From Trichomonas vaginalis G3 (lineage: Eukaryota; Parabasalia; Trichomonadida; Trichomonadidae): a stretch of DNA of 64,000 nt. The notes under the pieces are model-generated. The model was not told where the DNA came from, made no database searches, and saw nothing but the letters and a program-made list of their open reading frames with translations. The stretch spans positions 14,818,001 through 14,882,000 of the forward strand of contig NC_067205.1 of the NCBI RefSeq assembly GCF_026262505.1, read 5' to 3'. Positions 9,511 through 17,455 of this stretch are shown one piece after another (position 1 is the stretch's first letter; each line of letters begins with the position of its first letter). Position numbers and translations under genes: made by a program.

Positions 9511-9546
9511 AAAATGACCAAATTTCATGAATTTCCTCATATGTTT

Positions 9547-9572
9547 GCTACCCCGATTTTTTCCGGGGTAGC
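9547..9572. promoter_or_regulatory. GC-rich hairpin between genes
   Basis: GCTACCCCG and CGGGGTAGC form a perfect 9-bp stem around an 8-base T-rich loop in otherwise AT-rich DNA, just right of the inverted module and upstream of the KilA-N/T5orf172 gene. It could be an RNA 3'-end signal or a protein site. The stem is seen directly; the role is unknown. Confidence 0.5.
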
Positions 9573-9616
9573 CTAAAACTCTATGAAAACAGTGAAAAAA
9601 CTCTATGAAATCATAT

Positions 9617-9697
9617 CTTTTATACAAGATAGAAAAAATAAAATTAAAGCTAGTTTTTATTTTTTTTATTTTTTTATTTTGTATGTAAAGACAGGAA
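9617..9697 (+). promoter_or_regulatory. Shared leader of the KilA-N genes, copy 1
   Basis: TCTTTTATACAAGATAGAAA is followed by a T-rich tract and then TTATTTTGTATGTAAAGACA just before the ATG at 9698. The same two blocks in the same order precede the ATG at 10398. This is the strongest repeated promoter-like unit in the element and suggests co-regulation of the two KilA-N genes. Confidence 0.6.
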
Positions 9698-10309
9698 ATG
9701 ACAAACACTGAGTTTGAAACAGTTAAAAAGATAGACAATGAGACCAAGGTGGTTAGAATAGGTGATTTAAACGTAAGATACTCAAAGAAATACAAAAAAT
9801 ATTCTTTGTCAGACATTTTATCTCCATCCGGAAAGAGAGCACACGACTGGGTTAGAATTGCTTCTACTCAGAAAATTTTGACAAGAAATCCTGAGCTTAT
9901 GATATCGGTAAGATTCTATGGAACTACAGCATATCTTATAGACAAAAGTCTTATACCACTAGTTTTGTTATGGATTGACCCAGTTGTTGGATATAACTTC
10001 ATAACATATGGTTCGTTCGACTCAGAACGTTGCAGTGAGGGCTTACTTTACATCGTTCAGAAACCGAAGGACTTCAATACAAAGAGATATAAGATAGGAA
10101 GAACATTTAATATAACTCAAAGATATGACAGTACAGTCAATAGAGTTAAGGTTGTGTTTGTTAACGATATGAGAGCTGCTGAAACAGAACTACTTGAAAA
10201 GTTTGAGAAAATGTATGGTGCTCCCATAAAAGGTAAAGAAACGTTTGAAGTAGATGAGATAGATAAAGCTATAAAATTATTTGACGAAGTTGCTGAAAAA
10301 TACATGTAA
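9698..10309 (+). CDS. KilA-N plus T5orf172 (GIY-YIG-like) protein
   Basis: Residues about 10-105 look like a KilA-N DNA-binding domain: a short beta stretch, then GKRAHDWVRIASTQKIL and, later, YLIDKSLIPLVLLWIDP. Residues about 115-200 look like a T5orf172/MUG113 domain of the GIY-YIG superfamily: GLLYIVQKPKDF, YKIGRTFNITQRY, and a helix with AAETELLEKFEKMYG. This architecture is common in large DNA viruses and some phages, where it is thought to act on DNA or in regulation. It shares its leader with the next gene, another KilA-N protein. Start chosen at the ATG directly after that leader. Confidence 0.78.
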   Translation: MTNTEFETVKKIDNETKVVRIGDLNVRYSKKYKKYSLSDILSPSGKRAHDWVRIASTQKILTRNPELMISVRFYGTTAYLIDKSLIPLVLLWIDPVVGYNFITYGSFDSERCSEGLLYIVQKPKDFNTKRYKIGRTFNITQRYDSTVNRVKVVFVNDMRAAETELLEKFEKMYGAPIKGKETFEVDEIDKAIKLFDEVAEKYM

Positions 10310-10324
10310 AGCGTTTATTTTTGG

Positions 10325-10397
10325 TCTTTTATACAAGATAGAAAATAACGCTAATTTTATTTTTTTTTATTTTTTTATTTTGTATGTAAAGACAGAT
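10325..10397 (+). promoter_or_regulatory. Shared leader of the KilA-N genes, copy 2
   Basis: It repeats the blocks TCTTTTATACAAGATAGAAA and TTATTTTGTATGTAAAGACA found before the preceding gene, ending just before the ATG at 10398. The duplicated leader argues for that ATG as the start, rather than upstream in-frame codons. Confidence 0.6.
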
Positions 10398-11177
10398 ATG
10401 TCAACATCAGAGAACACAACAACTGCTATCGTTCATGAAGCCATAAGTGAAGAATACGAGTACATACAGTTTAACAAACAGTTACGTCTCATTCGTTCGG
10501 TCAAAGATGACATGTACCAAATGCAAAGTATTTTGACAGCATGTTTTGCACCAGATACTAAGAAACCACAAGACTGGTTTGAATTAAATAGCACTCATGA
10601 ACTCCTCAGTGAGTTTGAACATGTAGAACTTAAAAAAATGTACCAAGACAGACAAAACTTACCATCACATCTAAAAGGTATATATGTTCATAAGTTCCTA
10701 GCTAGTTCAATAGCAATGTGGGCCTCACCTCGTTATGCAATCTACATACTTATGCTACTTGACGAACTTTGTACAAAGCAGAGAGAAGATATGATGAAAG
10801 AAGACAAAAACATACAGAAAAGAATACCACGTTCGGTACCAAAAGGAAAGGAAAAGAACTATAAGTATATGATTTATACTGAAGAGATGGAAAATGAAGA
10901 AGACAGAGATATGGTTATGTTGCATTTAGTCAGAAGAAACAACAAAAGCTTTTACGACCTTGCTAAGATTTACAAATCTGACAGAAATTGGTTCTATCGC
11001 GAAAACTTACCGATTTCAATGACACCGAATGAAGATGTTAAACAGATAGTTCAAGATACGTTACCTCAAACACACTATGATATGAAAGGTTGTACAATAC
11101 TTACATTCAAAGAAGATTTGCCATTACTGAAAGAAAAGATAACAGAGTATTTTGACAACTTCAAACAAGCAGAGTAA
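10398..11177 (+). CDS. KilA-N domain protein
   Basis: The 259-residue protein has a clear KilA-N core near residues 50-120: KPQDWFELNSTHELL, then HLKGIYVHKFLASSIAMWAS and PRYAIYILMLLDEL. A Lys/Arg-rich linker follows, and a C-terminal region (KYMIYTEEM, DMVMLHLVRRNNKSFYDL) resembling the DUF3627-type C-terminal half found with KilA-N in large DNA viruses. It is probably a DNA-binding regulator of the element. It is tandem to another KilA-N gene with a duplicated leader, so the pair may be diverged copies of one transcription unit. It is followed by a 22-bp tandem array and a convergent ATPase gene. Confidence 0.8.
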   Translation: MSTSENTTTAIVHEAISEEYEYIQFNKQLRLIRSVKDDMYQMQSILTACFAPDTKKPQDWFELNSTHELLSEFEHVELKKMYQDRQNLPSHLKGIYVHKFLASSIAMWASPRYAIYILMLLDELCTKQREDMMKEDKNIQKRIPRSVPKGKEKNYKYMIYTEEMENEEDRDMVMLHLVRRNNKSFYDLAKIYKSDRNWFYRENLPISMTPNEDVKQIVQDTLPQTHYDMKGCTILTFKEDLPLLKEKITEYFDNFKQAE

Positions 11178-11237
11178 ATGAACCATTTATTTTTCAAGCT
11201 TGACTTCAAAGATGGCTCAGGTAGCTCTATAAGGTAA

Positions 11238-11570
11238 ATTGTCTTGTCCGAGTCCTTCTGGCATTCCGAGTCCTTCCTTCCGACATTCCGAGTCCTTCCT
11301 TCTGGCATTCCGAGTCCTTCCTTCTGGCATTCCGAGTCCTTCCTTCCGACAGAAAAAGTTTTTCCTTCCAACAGGAAAAGTCCTTCCTTCCAACAAGAAA
11401 AATTTTTTCTGTTGTCCGTCCGTAAACCATTCAAATTTTCGAAAATTGAGAACTTTTTGGCCGACCTTCAGAAAAAGTTTTTCCTTCCGACAGGAAAAAA
11501 ATTTCTTGACAACAGGAAAAGTCCTTCCTTCCTACAGGAAAAGTCCTTCCATCCGACAGGACACAAACGA
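11238..11570 (+). repeat. 22-bp pyrimidine-rich tandem array
   Basis: Units such as ATTCCGAGTCCTTCCTTCTG (22-bp period with two more bases) repeat four or so times and then shade into a related unit around CAACAGGAAAAGTCCTTCC, with a more diverged stretch near 11410-11470. The plus strand is strongly pyrimidine-rich in the first half. Because 22 is not a multiple of three, the array reads through all frames and long open frames there are artefacts of the repeat. It lies between the two convergent gene blocks of the element. Confidence 0.85.
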
Positions 11571-11717
11571 ATGTCCGACGTTCCTCTTCCTGAATGTCTT
11601 CCAAAGCCAGAAGAACCGACAGCCCCAGCACCACAACAGACTAAGACTCAAACACTTACATTTTTCAAGCTTGTCTTGAAACAATTTGAACTTTGTTCGC
11701 GTAGATGTGAATTCTGA
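11571..11717 (+). CDS. Possible 48-residue peptide after the 22-bp array
   Basis: From an ATG the frame reads MSDVPLPECLPKPEEPTAP and then Gln/Thr-rich sequence, ending RRCEF. Composition and the Pro/Glu run look protein-like. However, its tail is antisense to the end of the packaging ATPase gene, and the frame is continuous with repeat translation upstream. It could be the remnant of a larger protein whose front was replaced by repeats. Low confidence. Confidence 0.25.
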   Translation: MSDVPLPECLPKPEEPTAPAPQQTKTQTLTFFKLVLKQFELCSRRCEF

Positions 11718-12540
11718 AAGAAGTATGAGGGTCTTGTATGGCTTTGTACTTCACCCATAGTTCATATCTGTCAAACTTACCTGCCATGGACTCTTTCATA
11801 AGTTCCATGAAATCGTCTTCGGACAATCCGGGGAAAAGTATAATATCAGTCAGTATTCTCTTTACATCCTTACTTAAACTCTTGGCTGTCTGTACACAAA
11901 TGACAACTGAAATGTTAAAGTGTCTGAGCTTCTTAAGAATTCGACACATGTCTTGTTCTCTATTCTTTAACAAAGGATGAGAGGCGAAATCATCTAAGAT
12001 AAGAAGACATCTGTGAGGGTAAGTCTTCCAATCGTAAGATTGCAATTTCTTCGAAATGTATTCTATCTCTTTCTGTTTGTTTCTGAAGTGTTTCTTCTCT
12101 AATATTCTCTGCATTTCCTCATTTGGGTCTTTAAACTTCGAGTTTATATACTCATTTATAGCATTGTACTTCAAAACTCTTCTTTGGTACTTCTTTATCC
12201 AATCTAACAACTCAGTATCTTTTATACATACTAACTTAGACTTCTTTATAATATCTTTGAACGAATTGACGGTTTGGTCAAATTGACCCGAAGTACTACA
12301 AATGACTACTAACTCATAGAATGGGTTCTTCTCATCTAGTTCTTGTTGTTGTGCAGCCATTTTAAGATAAGTGAAAGTCTTACCCGACCCAGGTGGTGCA
12401 ATTAGACCTGTTATACCATTCTGAGCAAATAAGAACTTGTCATGTATGGGTTTTATCTGAGCATTTTCCAACTTCCTCTTGTTCTTGTTTAAAACATTCT
12501 CAAATTTCTTGTCAATGTCAGCAAACTTTTTTTCTAACAT
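11665..12540 (-). CDS. A32/FtsK-HerA type genome-packaging ATPase
   Basis: With the ATG at 12540 the protein has 291 residues. Walker A is GLIAPPGSGKTFTYL near residue 50 and Walker B is RCLLILDDFASHP in the middle, followed by a sensor-like VVICVQTAKS stretch and an LFPGLSEDDF segment. This pattern is that of the Polinton/poxvirus A32-like ATPases that drive DNA into capsids. An upstream in-frame ATG at 12642 would add 34 residues but runs into the divergent gene at 12577, so the internal start with its AT-rich shared leader is preferred. It points towards the plus-strand KilA-N block. Confidence 0.85.
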   Translation of the reverse strand: MLEKKFADIDKKFENVLNKNKRKLENAQIKPIHDKFLFAQNGITGLIAPPGSGKTFTYLKMAAQQQELDEKNPFYELVVICSTSGQFDQTVNSFKDIIKKSKLVCIKDTELLDWIKKYQRRVLKYNAINEYINSKFKDPNEEMQRILEKKHFRNKQKEIEYISKKLQSYDWKTYPHRCLLILDDFASHPLLKNREQDMCRILKKLRHFNISVVICVQTAKSLSKDVKRILTDIILFPGLSEDDFMELMKESMAGKFDRYELWVKYKAIQDPHTSFRIHIYANKVQIVSRQA

Positions 12541-12576
12541 ATTTTTAGAAAAATTAAAATTTTTATCTTTTAGAAA
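12541..12576. promoter_or_regulatory. Bidirectional AT-rich promoter region
   Basis: Only 36 bases separate the ATPase start (minus strand, 12540) from the divergent ATG at 12577. The stretch is almost pure A/T and reads TTTTTAGAAAAATTAAAATT then TTTTATCTTTTAGAAA, with TTTTAGAAAA present twice. It must contain both start signals if both gene starts are right. Confidence 0.5.
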
Positions 12577-12843
12577 ATGTCTAGCGATTTCGCTATCTAT
12601 ATTCGAGACAAGCTTTTCGACAGCAAAACATCTGTCGACCATAAAATCTTACATAGTGTAAACAAGAAAGGTGAATTTGTTCTAAAGTTCTGTTTCTGGG
12701 AATATGACAAGAACCATAAAACATTAAGCAGAGCAGTCTTAAAATTTGTCAATGACAGACTTGTTGACAGAGATGACGCCTCTTGGAGAGATGAAGTCCA
12801 AAAACTTCTTAGAATGCAAAGAAGACACATGCGCTGTTCTTGA
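12577..12843 (+). CDS. 88-residue small Maverick protein
   Basis: The ATG follows a 36-base AT-rich gap shared with the divergent ATPase gene. The product (MSSDFAIYIRDKLFDSKTSV, then KKGEFVLKFCFWEYDKNHKT and a basic C-terminus QRRHMRCS) looks like a small mixed alpha/beta protein. No family recognised. Its 3' end overlaps the next small gene in another frame by about 90 bases. Confidence 0.5.
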   Translation: MSSDFAIYIRDKLFDSKTSVDHKILHSVNKKGEFVLKFCFWEYDKNHKTLSRAVLKFVNDRLVDRDDASWRDEVQKLLRMQRRHMRCS

Positions 12844-13021
12844 AAATGAAATAGAAAACAGAATAGAAGAGCTATTAAATGACAAAGCACTTTTACAAAA
12901 ATATGGTTCTGAGAAGTTTGACATAACTCCACCAGAGAAGAAGAAGAAGAAAGAAAAGAAAGTAGAAGAAGAGAAGAAAGAACCAGAGCCAGTTCCAGAG
13001 AAGGTGAGATATGACATGTAA
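12752..13021 (+). CDS. 89-residue Lys/Glu-rich protein
   Basis: The protein starts MTDLLTEMTPLGEMKSKNF; a start at the later Met (12791) is also possible and would reduce overlap with the preceding gene. Residues 30-55 form a helical ENEIENRIEELLNDKALL stretch. The C-terminal third is a run of Lys and Glu with Pro (EKKKKKEKKVEEEKKEPEP), likely disordered and charged. It converges on the minus-strand gene at 13038 with a 16-base gap. No family recognised. Confidence 0.5.
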   Translation: MTDLLTEMTPLGEMKSKNFLECKEDTCAVLENEIENRIEELLNDKALLQKYGSEKFDITPPEKKKKKEKKVEEEKKEPEPVPEKVRYDM

Positions 13022-13037
13022 AAATAAAATTTTATTT

Positions 13038-13457
13038 TTAGAACATTTCTGGGTCAATGTCAATGTTCTCTTCCTCTTTAGGAGCAAACACTGGCTTAGA
13101 CTCTAAAATCTTTTTACCCAATTTACCTTGAACTTCAACTATCTTAGACTCATAATATTCATAGTCGTCTGCTTTCTTTGGTTCATAAGGTATAACAAGT
13201 TTGTATGCTTTGCCTTCTTTAAGGTTTGAGAACCTTCTGTCAAAACTTTCTTTGACTGTTAACAAACCTTCTATGTCTAAGTCTTCAAATTTCGCACCAT
13301 TTTTAGTCACAATAGCAAACTTAACTGGTTCGATGTTCCAAACTTTGTCAAATGTAGACTTTTCAAAATGGTAGAAGTAAACATTCAAATATGTGAATGG
13401 GTCTAGTTCTTCTTTAAGTCCTGACATATACTTGTTTACTGAGATGAATTTCGTCAT
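13038..13457 (-). CDS. 139-residue Maverick protein of unknown function
   Basis: The protein starts MTKFISVNKYMSGLKEELDP and alternates beta-like strands with charged loops (YLNVYFYHFEK, PVKFAIVTKNGAKF, AYKLVIPYEPKKADDYEYYE), ending in an acidic tail (EEENIDIDPEMF). The compact beta pattern suggests a small single-domain protein, possibly an OB-fold DNA-binding protein, but I cannot establish this. Its leader contains ATATTTTTTTATCCGATAG upstream of the ATG, and the second HNH copy lies right behind it on the same strand. Confidence 0.6.
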   Translation of the reverse strand: MTKFISVNKYMSGLKEELDPFTYLNVYFYHFEKSTFDKVWNIEPVKFAIVTKNGAKFEDLDIEGLLTVKESFDRRFSNLKEGKAYKLVIPYEPKKADDYEYYESKIVEVQGKLGKKILESKPVFAPKEEENIDIDPEMF

Positions 13458-13498
13458 CTTTTCTATCGGATAAAAAAATATTTTTTTTAAAAAACGTT

Positions 13499-14083
13499 TT
13501 AAAATGGTATGCCATATAGCTTCTTGAATTTGTTAAGAAGTATTCGAACGTGTTTTCCATCTGTATCTCTAGTGTTTACATAAGCATAGCCCGCCTTAGT
13601 AAAATATACTTGTAATTTTCTATAGTTTACGCCGGTATAAAAGTAGAAAGAGTCTTGTTCTTCGCTATAGTAGTAAAACTCAAACGTATGCTTACCATAG
13701 TCTGTAATTTCAATTGTTTCATCTTCTAGTTCGTCGACAAATTCGAATACTATATCTCCAAATTTGCCTTTGTTCTTATTGTTTTCAGAACGAGTAACCC
13801 AACGTAAATTTTCAAGTCTATTGTCATTTCTTATATGGTTTATATGGTCTACAAAAGGTAGATTGTTAGAGTTCGGTATAAAATGAGTTGCAATGACAAC
13901 ATGTTTTAAATAGTTTTTCCCACCCATCTTCATCATAGCATATCCGTCATTTCCCTCCCATCCGCTTAAAACTCTTTTTGTCTCTTTGTTTCTGACTTCA
14001 AATGACTCACAACAGTGAATTTCATATTTCTCATCTAACAAACAAGTTTCCCAACGGTCCTTTCCAACAAACTCAGCGTACAT
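13499..14083 (-). CDS. HNH homing-endonuclease-like protein, copy 2 (inverted)
   Basis: This 194-residue protein matches copy 1 (6570-7154) along its whole length, with about a dozen substitutions clustered around residues 35-60 (for example LSGWEGNDGYAMMKMGGKNY against LSEWEQNDGYARMRIGGKHY). The HNH core VDHINHIRNDNRLENLRWVT is unchanged. The similarity extends into the AT-rich leader and about 10-20 bases past the stop, so the whole gene with its signals was duplicated and inverted. It sits between an unknown gene and the helicase region. Confidence 0.85.
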   Translation of the reverse strand: MYAEFVGKDRWETCLLDEKYEIHCCESFEVRNKETKRVLSGWEGNDGYAMMKMGGKNYLKHVVIATHFIPNSNNLPFVDHINHIRNDNRLENLRWVTRSENNKNKGKFGDIVFEFVDELEDETIEITDYGKHTFEFYYYSEEQDSFYFYTGVNYRKLQVYFTKAGYAYVNTRDTDGKHVRILLNKFKKLYGIPF

Positions 14084-14118
14084 TTCAAATAAAATAAAAA
14101 AATATTTTTTTTTAAAAT

Positions 14119-15353
14119 TTACTCAGAAAAATTTTTCTTTGTATATACACCATTCTGTACGTCTAAAAGATTTTTGACATTTGCCAAGAATGTTCGTTTA
14201 GACGCTGTCATATAACCATACTCTTGACAATATTGTTTATACGAATCGTACAATGACCTTTCATCTAAACACTCAAAGTCAGTTTCATCTATGAACAGTT
14301 CATATACACTCTTGTTTGCTTCTAACAATGTTTGTCTCTCTTCGGTATGTGGAATTTGTCTTGGATTGAACTTTGAAATATCTAATGTCATGAAATATGA
14401 GAACAAGTGGTTGTAAAAGTCAGATGTCAAAGTTTCTGCTAAGTCGTCAAAATATTCTGTATCTTGCATATGAGAATCTGACGTTCTGACAACTACATAT
14501 CTTCTGTCAGAACTTTCTAACTTCATCGGAACAGCATTGTTTGAAACCATAATGAAATTTGCAACATTTTCACAAACTCTTTGGTCTTTATATTTTCTTT
14601 CAACAACTCCAACTTTGTCTGTTATAAGACTCTTCAAAGCATCTGAGTTCAAAACTTTTGTTGTATCTATACTTTGAAGTTCGTTACATACTATAAGTTT
14701 CATATTCTCTATTGAAGAGTTAAACTTACCGCAGATGTTTTCTAAGTTTGTCATATTCGGGTTCGAATAGCCCTCTAACAGTTTGCACAAAATATCTGTA
14801 AAGAAAGTGTTCTTACCAGTTCCTTGTTTTCCAATTATAATGAGAGCAGTTTCATTTTTAGCACTTGGATGTTGTAAGATGTTTGCAAACCAACATAAGA
14901 TATACTCATAAACCTTTTCGTTTCCATTGCATATAATTTCTTTGACATGGTCTAACCAAGCTTCTATAATATTTTCTTTCCATTCTACTTGTTCGTATTT
15001 ATATCCAGTGAAGATAGAATAGAAGTTTGGAGAAGGTGTATAAACTTTATACCTCGAACTGAAAAATCTTCTAACTTTGACAATAAGATATCCCAAGCAT
15101 CTAACATCTTCATGCCAACTTGTACGACTTTTATTTTCTTAAGTTTCTGTCTACATTCTTGTTCAGACACTATTGTTGCTCTTGGTTTGTTAAAGACTAC
15201 ATCCCATTCTTTCATAACATAACATTCTGGGGCAGAGTCAACATAAATGACTAAACGTTTCAAATTCTCGACTGCTTTGTTATAGTCTCTAAATGGACAC
15301 ATATTTCTGAAGGCTTGGAAGTCATAAAAATCTGAAACATCTATTCTGTACAT
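14119..15353 (-). pseudogene. Superfamily 3 (D5-like) helicase region
   Basis: The helicase part shows Walker A (IIGKQGTGKNTFFTDIL), Walker B-like IVCNELQSID, the SF3 box (NFIMVSNNAVPMKL then SSDRRYVVV) and a C-terminal region with YDSYKQYCQEYGY typical of D5/primase-helicase ends. The upstream part (MYRIDVSDFYDFQAFRNMC) is a separate N-terminal segment. Such helicases unwind DNA at the replication fork of viruses and Polintons that carry their own polymerase. The region reads in more than one frame and is treated as a fossil with at least one break. The leader before 15353 is nearly pure A/T. Confidence 0.82.
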
Positions 15354-15381
15354 TTTTATAAAAATAAAAAAAAATATTTTT

Positions 15382-16188
15382 TTATTCTTGACTTTGTTGT
15401 TGCATTTGTTCCATTTGTTGCATTTGTTGTTCTTGAGCTATTTGTTGTTGAAGTTGTTCTTGTAGTACAATACTTTCACCAGTTGCATCTTCCAATTCGA
15501 AACTTTCTGCCGTCATTGACAAATACATAGGACATAAAAGTTTTACAGGAACAAAGTTTGCGTCAACTAAGGTTAAGTTTATGTTTGCTAAAGTGTTTGA
15601 GTTTACTAAAGCTGAAAACTCTGCATTCGAATGAACAATAGGCAAACCAGCAGAGAATGTGTTGTTTATACGCATGAGTATCTTTTGGTCATAGTAGTTT
15701 CTGTCGACATTCGAATAACACTTTGAACCTAAGTTTGAAACAATATATAAAATAGGTGTGCTTAAAGTCAATGGAATAGATAGACCTTGTATGACACCTT
15801 TTCCTGTTATAGGAAACTGTTGGTAGTAAAAACCAGATATAAGTTTTGTATTATAGCTCATATCGTTTATACTGAACTCAGTCGGACATCCAAACATAAT
15901 GAAACCTGCTCTAGTTGCAGCACATGTTACATCCGTCCTTAAAGTATTAAATAAGTCAACAAAACCTGTTGGTGGTATATCTGAGTAAGTATCTTCAAAG
16001 GAGTATTTTTTACCATTCACAACAATAAAATCTTCTGGTGTCAAAAGAGCAAAACAGGCTTTAGTCGTCATTGTGTTTAAGGTTAGTTTACAATATCGTC
16101 CTTGAGGACTTTGTAAGTTTGTTGTTATAGAATTATATGACTCAGGGTTTTTAGTCGTAATAGTATAAACCACTATGTCTTCTGCCAT
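15382..16188 (-). CDS. Candidate minor capsid (penton) protein
   Basis: The 268-residue protein (MAEDIVVYTITTKNPESYNS) is rich in beta-prone stretches and small polar residues (GRYCKLTLNTMTTKACFALL, YYQQFPITGKGVIQGLSIPL, ILYIVSNLGSKCYSN) as expected of a single jelly-roll, and ends in a Gln/Glu-rich tail (LQEQLQQQIAQEQQMQQM). It lies two genes away from the major capsid region on the same strand, as in other Polintons where a penton gene accompanies the major capsid gene. The assignment rests on context, length and predicted beta content; a structure comparison would be decisive. Confidence 0.55.
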   Translation of the reverse strand: MAEDIVVYTITTKNPESYNSITTNLQSPQGRYCKLTLNTMTTKACFALLTPEDFIVVNGKKYSFEDTYSDIPPTGFVDLFNTLRTDVTCAATRAGFIMFGCPTEFSINDMSYNTKLISGFYYQQFPITGKGVIQGLSIPLTLSTPILYIVSNLGSKCYSNVDRNYYDQKILMRINNTFSAGLPIVHSNAEFSALVNSNTLANINLTLVDANFVPVKLLCPMYLSMTAESFELEDATGESIVLQEQLQQQIAQEQQMQQMEQMQQQSQE

Positions 16189-16198
16189 TTACATATAT

Positions 16199-16429
16199 TT
16201 AAAAGTTTTTCTGAAAGTGGAGAAGAACTTCATCTAAACTTTCACATGGCGTTTCTTGAAGTTCTCTGTCTAAGAAGTTCAAATATTTTGTAAAGACATA
16301 GAACTTTCCTTTGTCTACACGAACAAACAAAACAGGGTCTTTCATATCGTTCAAAAGTGTGTAAAGTCCTTTACATGAAATAAAGTCTATATTATTTTTC
16401 TTCAAACATCTTTCAAGAAGTTTTGACAT
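16199..16429 (-). CDS. 76-residue small Maverick protein
   Basis: A short frame (MSKLLERCLKKNNIDFISCK, then FVRVDKGKFYVFTKYLNFLD) lies directly upstream of the minor capsid candidate on the same strand with about a 10-base gap. Helix then beta composition. No family recognised. Tight spacing between two capsid-block genes supports it. Confidence 0.5.
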   Translation of the reverse strand: MSKLLERCLKKNNIDFISCKGLYTLLNDMKDPVLFVRVDKGKFYVFTKYLNFLDRELQETPCESLDEVLLHFQKNF

Positions 16430-16496
16430 TTTTACTTAGCAAGTAAATTTTAATGAAATGTTGTGGTCGTCAAATATTTTTATGACGTCTGGGAAA

Positions 16497-17017
16497 CTAT
16501 ATTTTTAAGTTCAACGTTTCACCTCCTTTCATAACGTATATCTTGTCAATGACATTATATGAAACACCACAGCAAGCAATGTCGGGTTCTATTTCTTTGA
16601 TGTTTATATCGTCTGCCTCTGTCAAAAGTTTCAATAGTTCTTTCAAAACTTCACGAGGTGCAATGACATATGAGTTCACTTTTACAGGGTTGTGTTCGAC
16701 CAAGTTTAACATTATACCTAAAGCTTGACAAATCTTCTCCTGAGTTTTAAGCTTATCTTTAAGTTGTTGGTAGTCGTTTCGAATATCTGCAACAGAACTT
16801 AAGTCTCTGCTAACTTCAGGATATGTTGGTTGTTCTTTTACAGGAACTATTGTTATACCATCTTCGTCTTCGTATGGTTTCCCCACTTCAACATCTCTTT
16901 CTTTGACATTGACAATAACACTTTGACTGTTTGTTGAGTTGGTGAATTTAACTTCACATCTGCCACCGCCATTAAACCTTTTGAAACACTTACGCTTCTA
17001 TTTTTCGGAAATGACAT
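16497..17017 (-). pseudogene. Small structural-block gene, unknown function, probably broken
   Basis: A 17017 ATG (MSFPKNRSVSVSKG) and a downstream open stretch (YEDEDGITIVPVKEQPTYPEV, then a coiled-coil-like IRNDYQQLKDKLKTQEKICQ, and REVLKELLKLLTEADD) lie in this region of the minus strand. I do not recognise the family. The helical middle could mediate oligomerisation. The region is treated as a fossil with about one break. It is divergent from the gene at 17036 with an 18-base gap. Confidence 0.45.
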
Positions 17018-17035
17018 TTTACTTAGAATAAAAAG
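17018..17035. promoter_or_regulatory. 18-base divergent promoter region
   Basis: TTTACTTAGAATAAAAAG separates two divergent ATGs (17017 minus, 17036 plus). A similar TTTTTACTTAGC stands before the small gene ending at 16429, so TTTACTTAG may be a start-site motif of this block. Inferred from position and repetition only. Confidence 0.35.
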
Positions 17036-17455
17036 ATGGACGTATTTGAGTATCTCTTCGAATTGAAGCAAAACAAAGTTTACACACACAAACAATACAA
17101 GTTCATTGACAGAATAGTTCTTTACACAAACAATGGAAAATGTTATAGAATAGCAGTCTTTGCTGAACCAAAATATTTTCATAAAGCAGAGAGAGTTGGT
17201 ATGACTGAGATGGTGAAAGTTCTTGACGTTGACAAAAATATAACAACAAAACTGACCGATATTTCTAAAGGTAAGTTTATAATACAATACTATGTCAAAA
17301 CTGGCGTACTGTCAATATTTGACGGAGAGAAGTCAGTTCAAGAACAACTTACTGACCTGCTGCCAAAATCTGCTCGATGGAAGCTGTCGTTATGCCAATC
17401 TGAGGAGCTCCAGCAGGTTTCATCGAACGAATCTTCAAAAGAGCATCTTCCGTGA
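17036..17455 (+). CDS. 139-residue protein convergent with the capsid gene
   Basis: The first 100 residues (MDVFEYLFELKQNKVYTHKQ, IVLYTNNGKCYRIAVFAEPK, GKFIIQYYVKTGVLSIFDG) look like a compact alpha/beta domain. The last 35 residues are antisense to the 3' end of the major capsid gene and look less protein-like, so the frame may once have ended earlier, or the overlap is genuine. No family recognised. It is the only plus-strand gene in the right-hand capsid block. Confidence 0.5.
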   Translation: MDVFEYLFELKQNKVYTHKQYKFIDRIVLYTNNGKCYRIAVFAEPKYFHKAERVGMTEMVKVLDVDKNITTKLTDISKGKFIIQYYVKTGVLSIFDGEKSVQEQLTDLLPKSARWKLSLCQSEELQQVSSNESSKEHLP

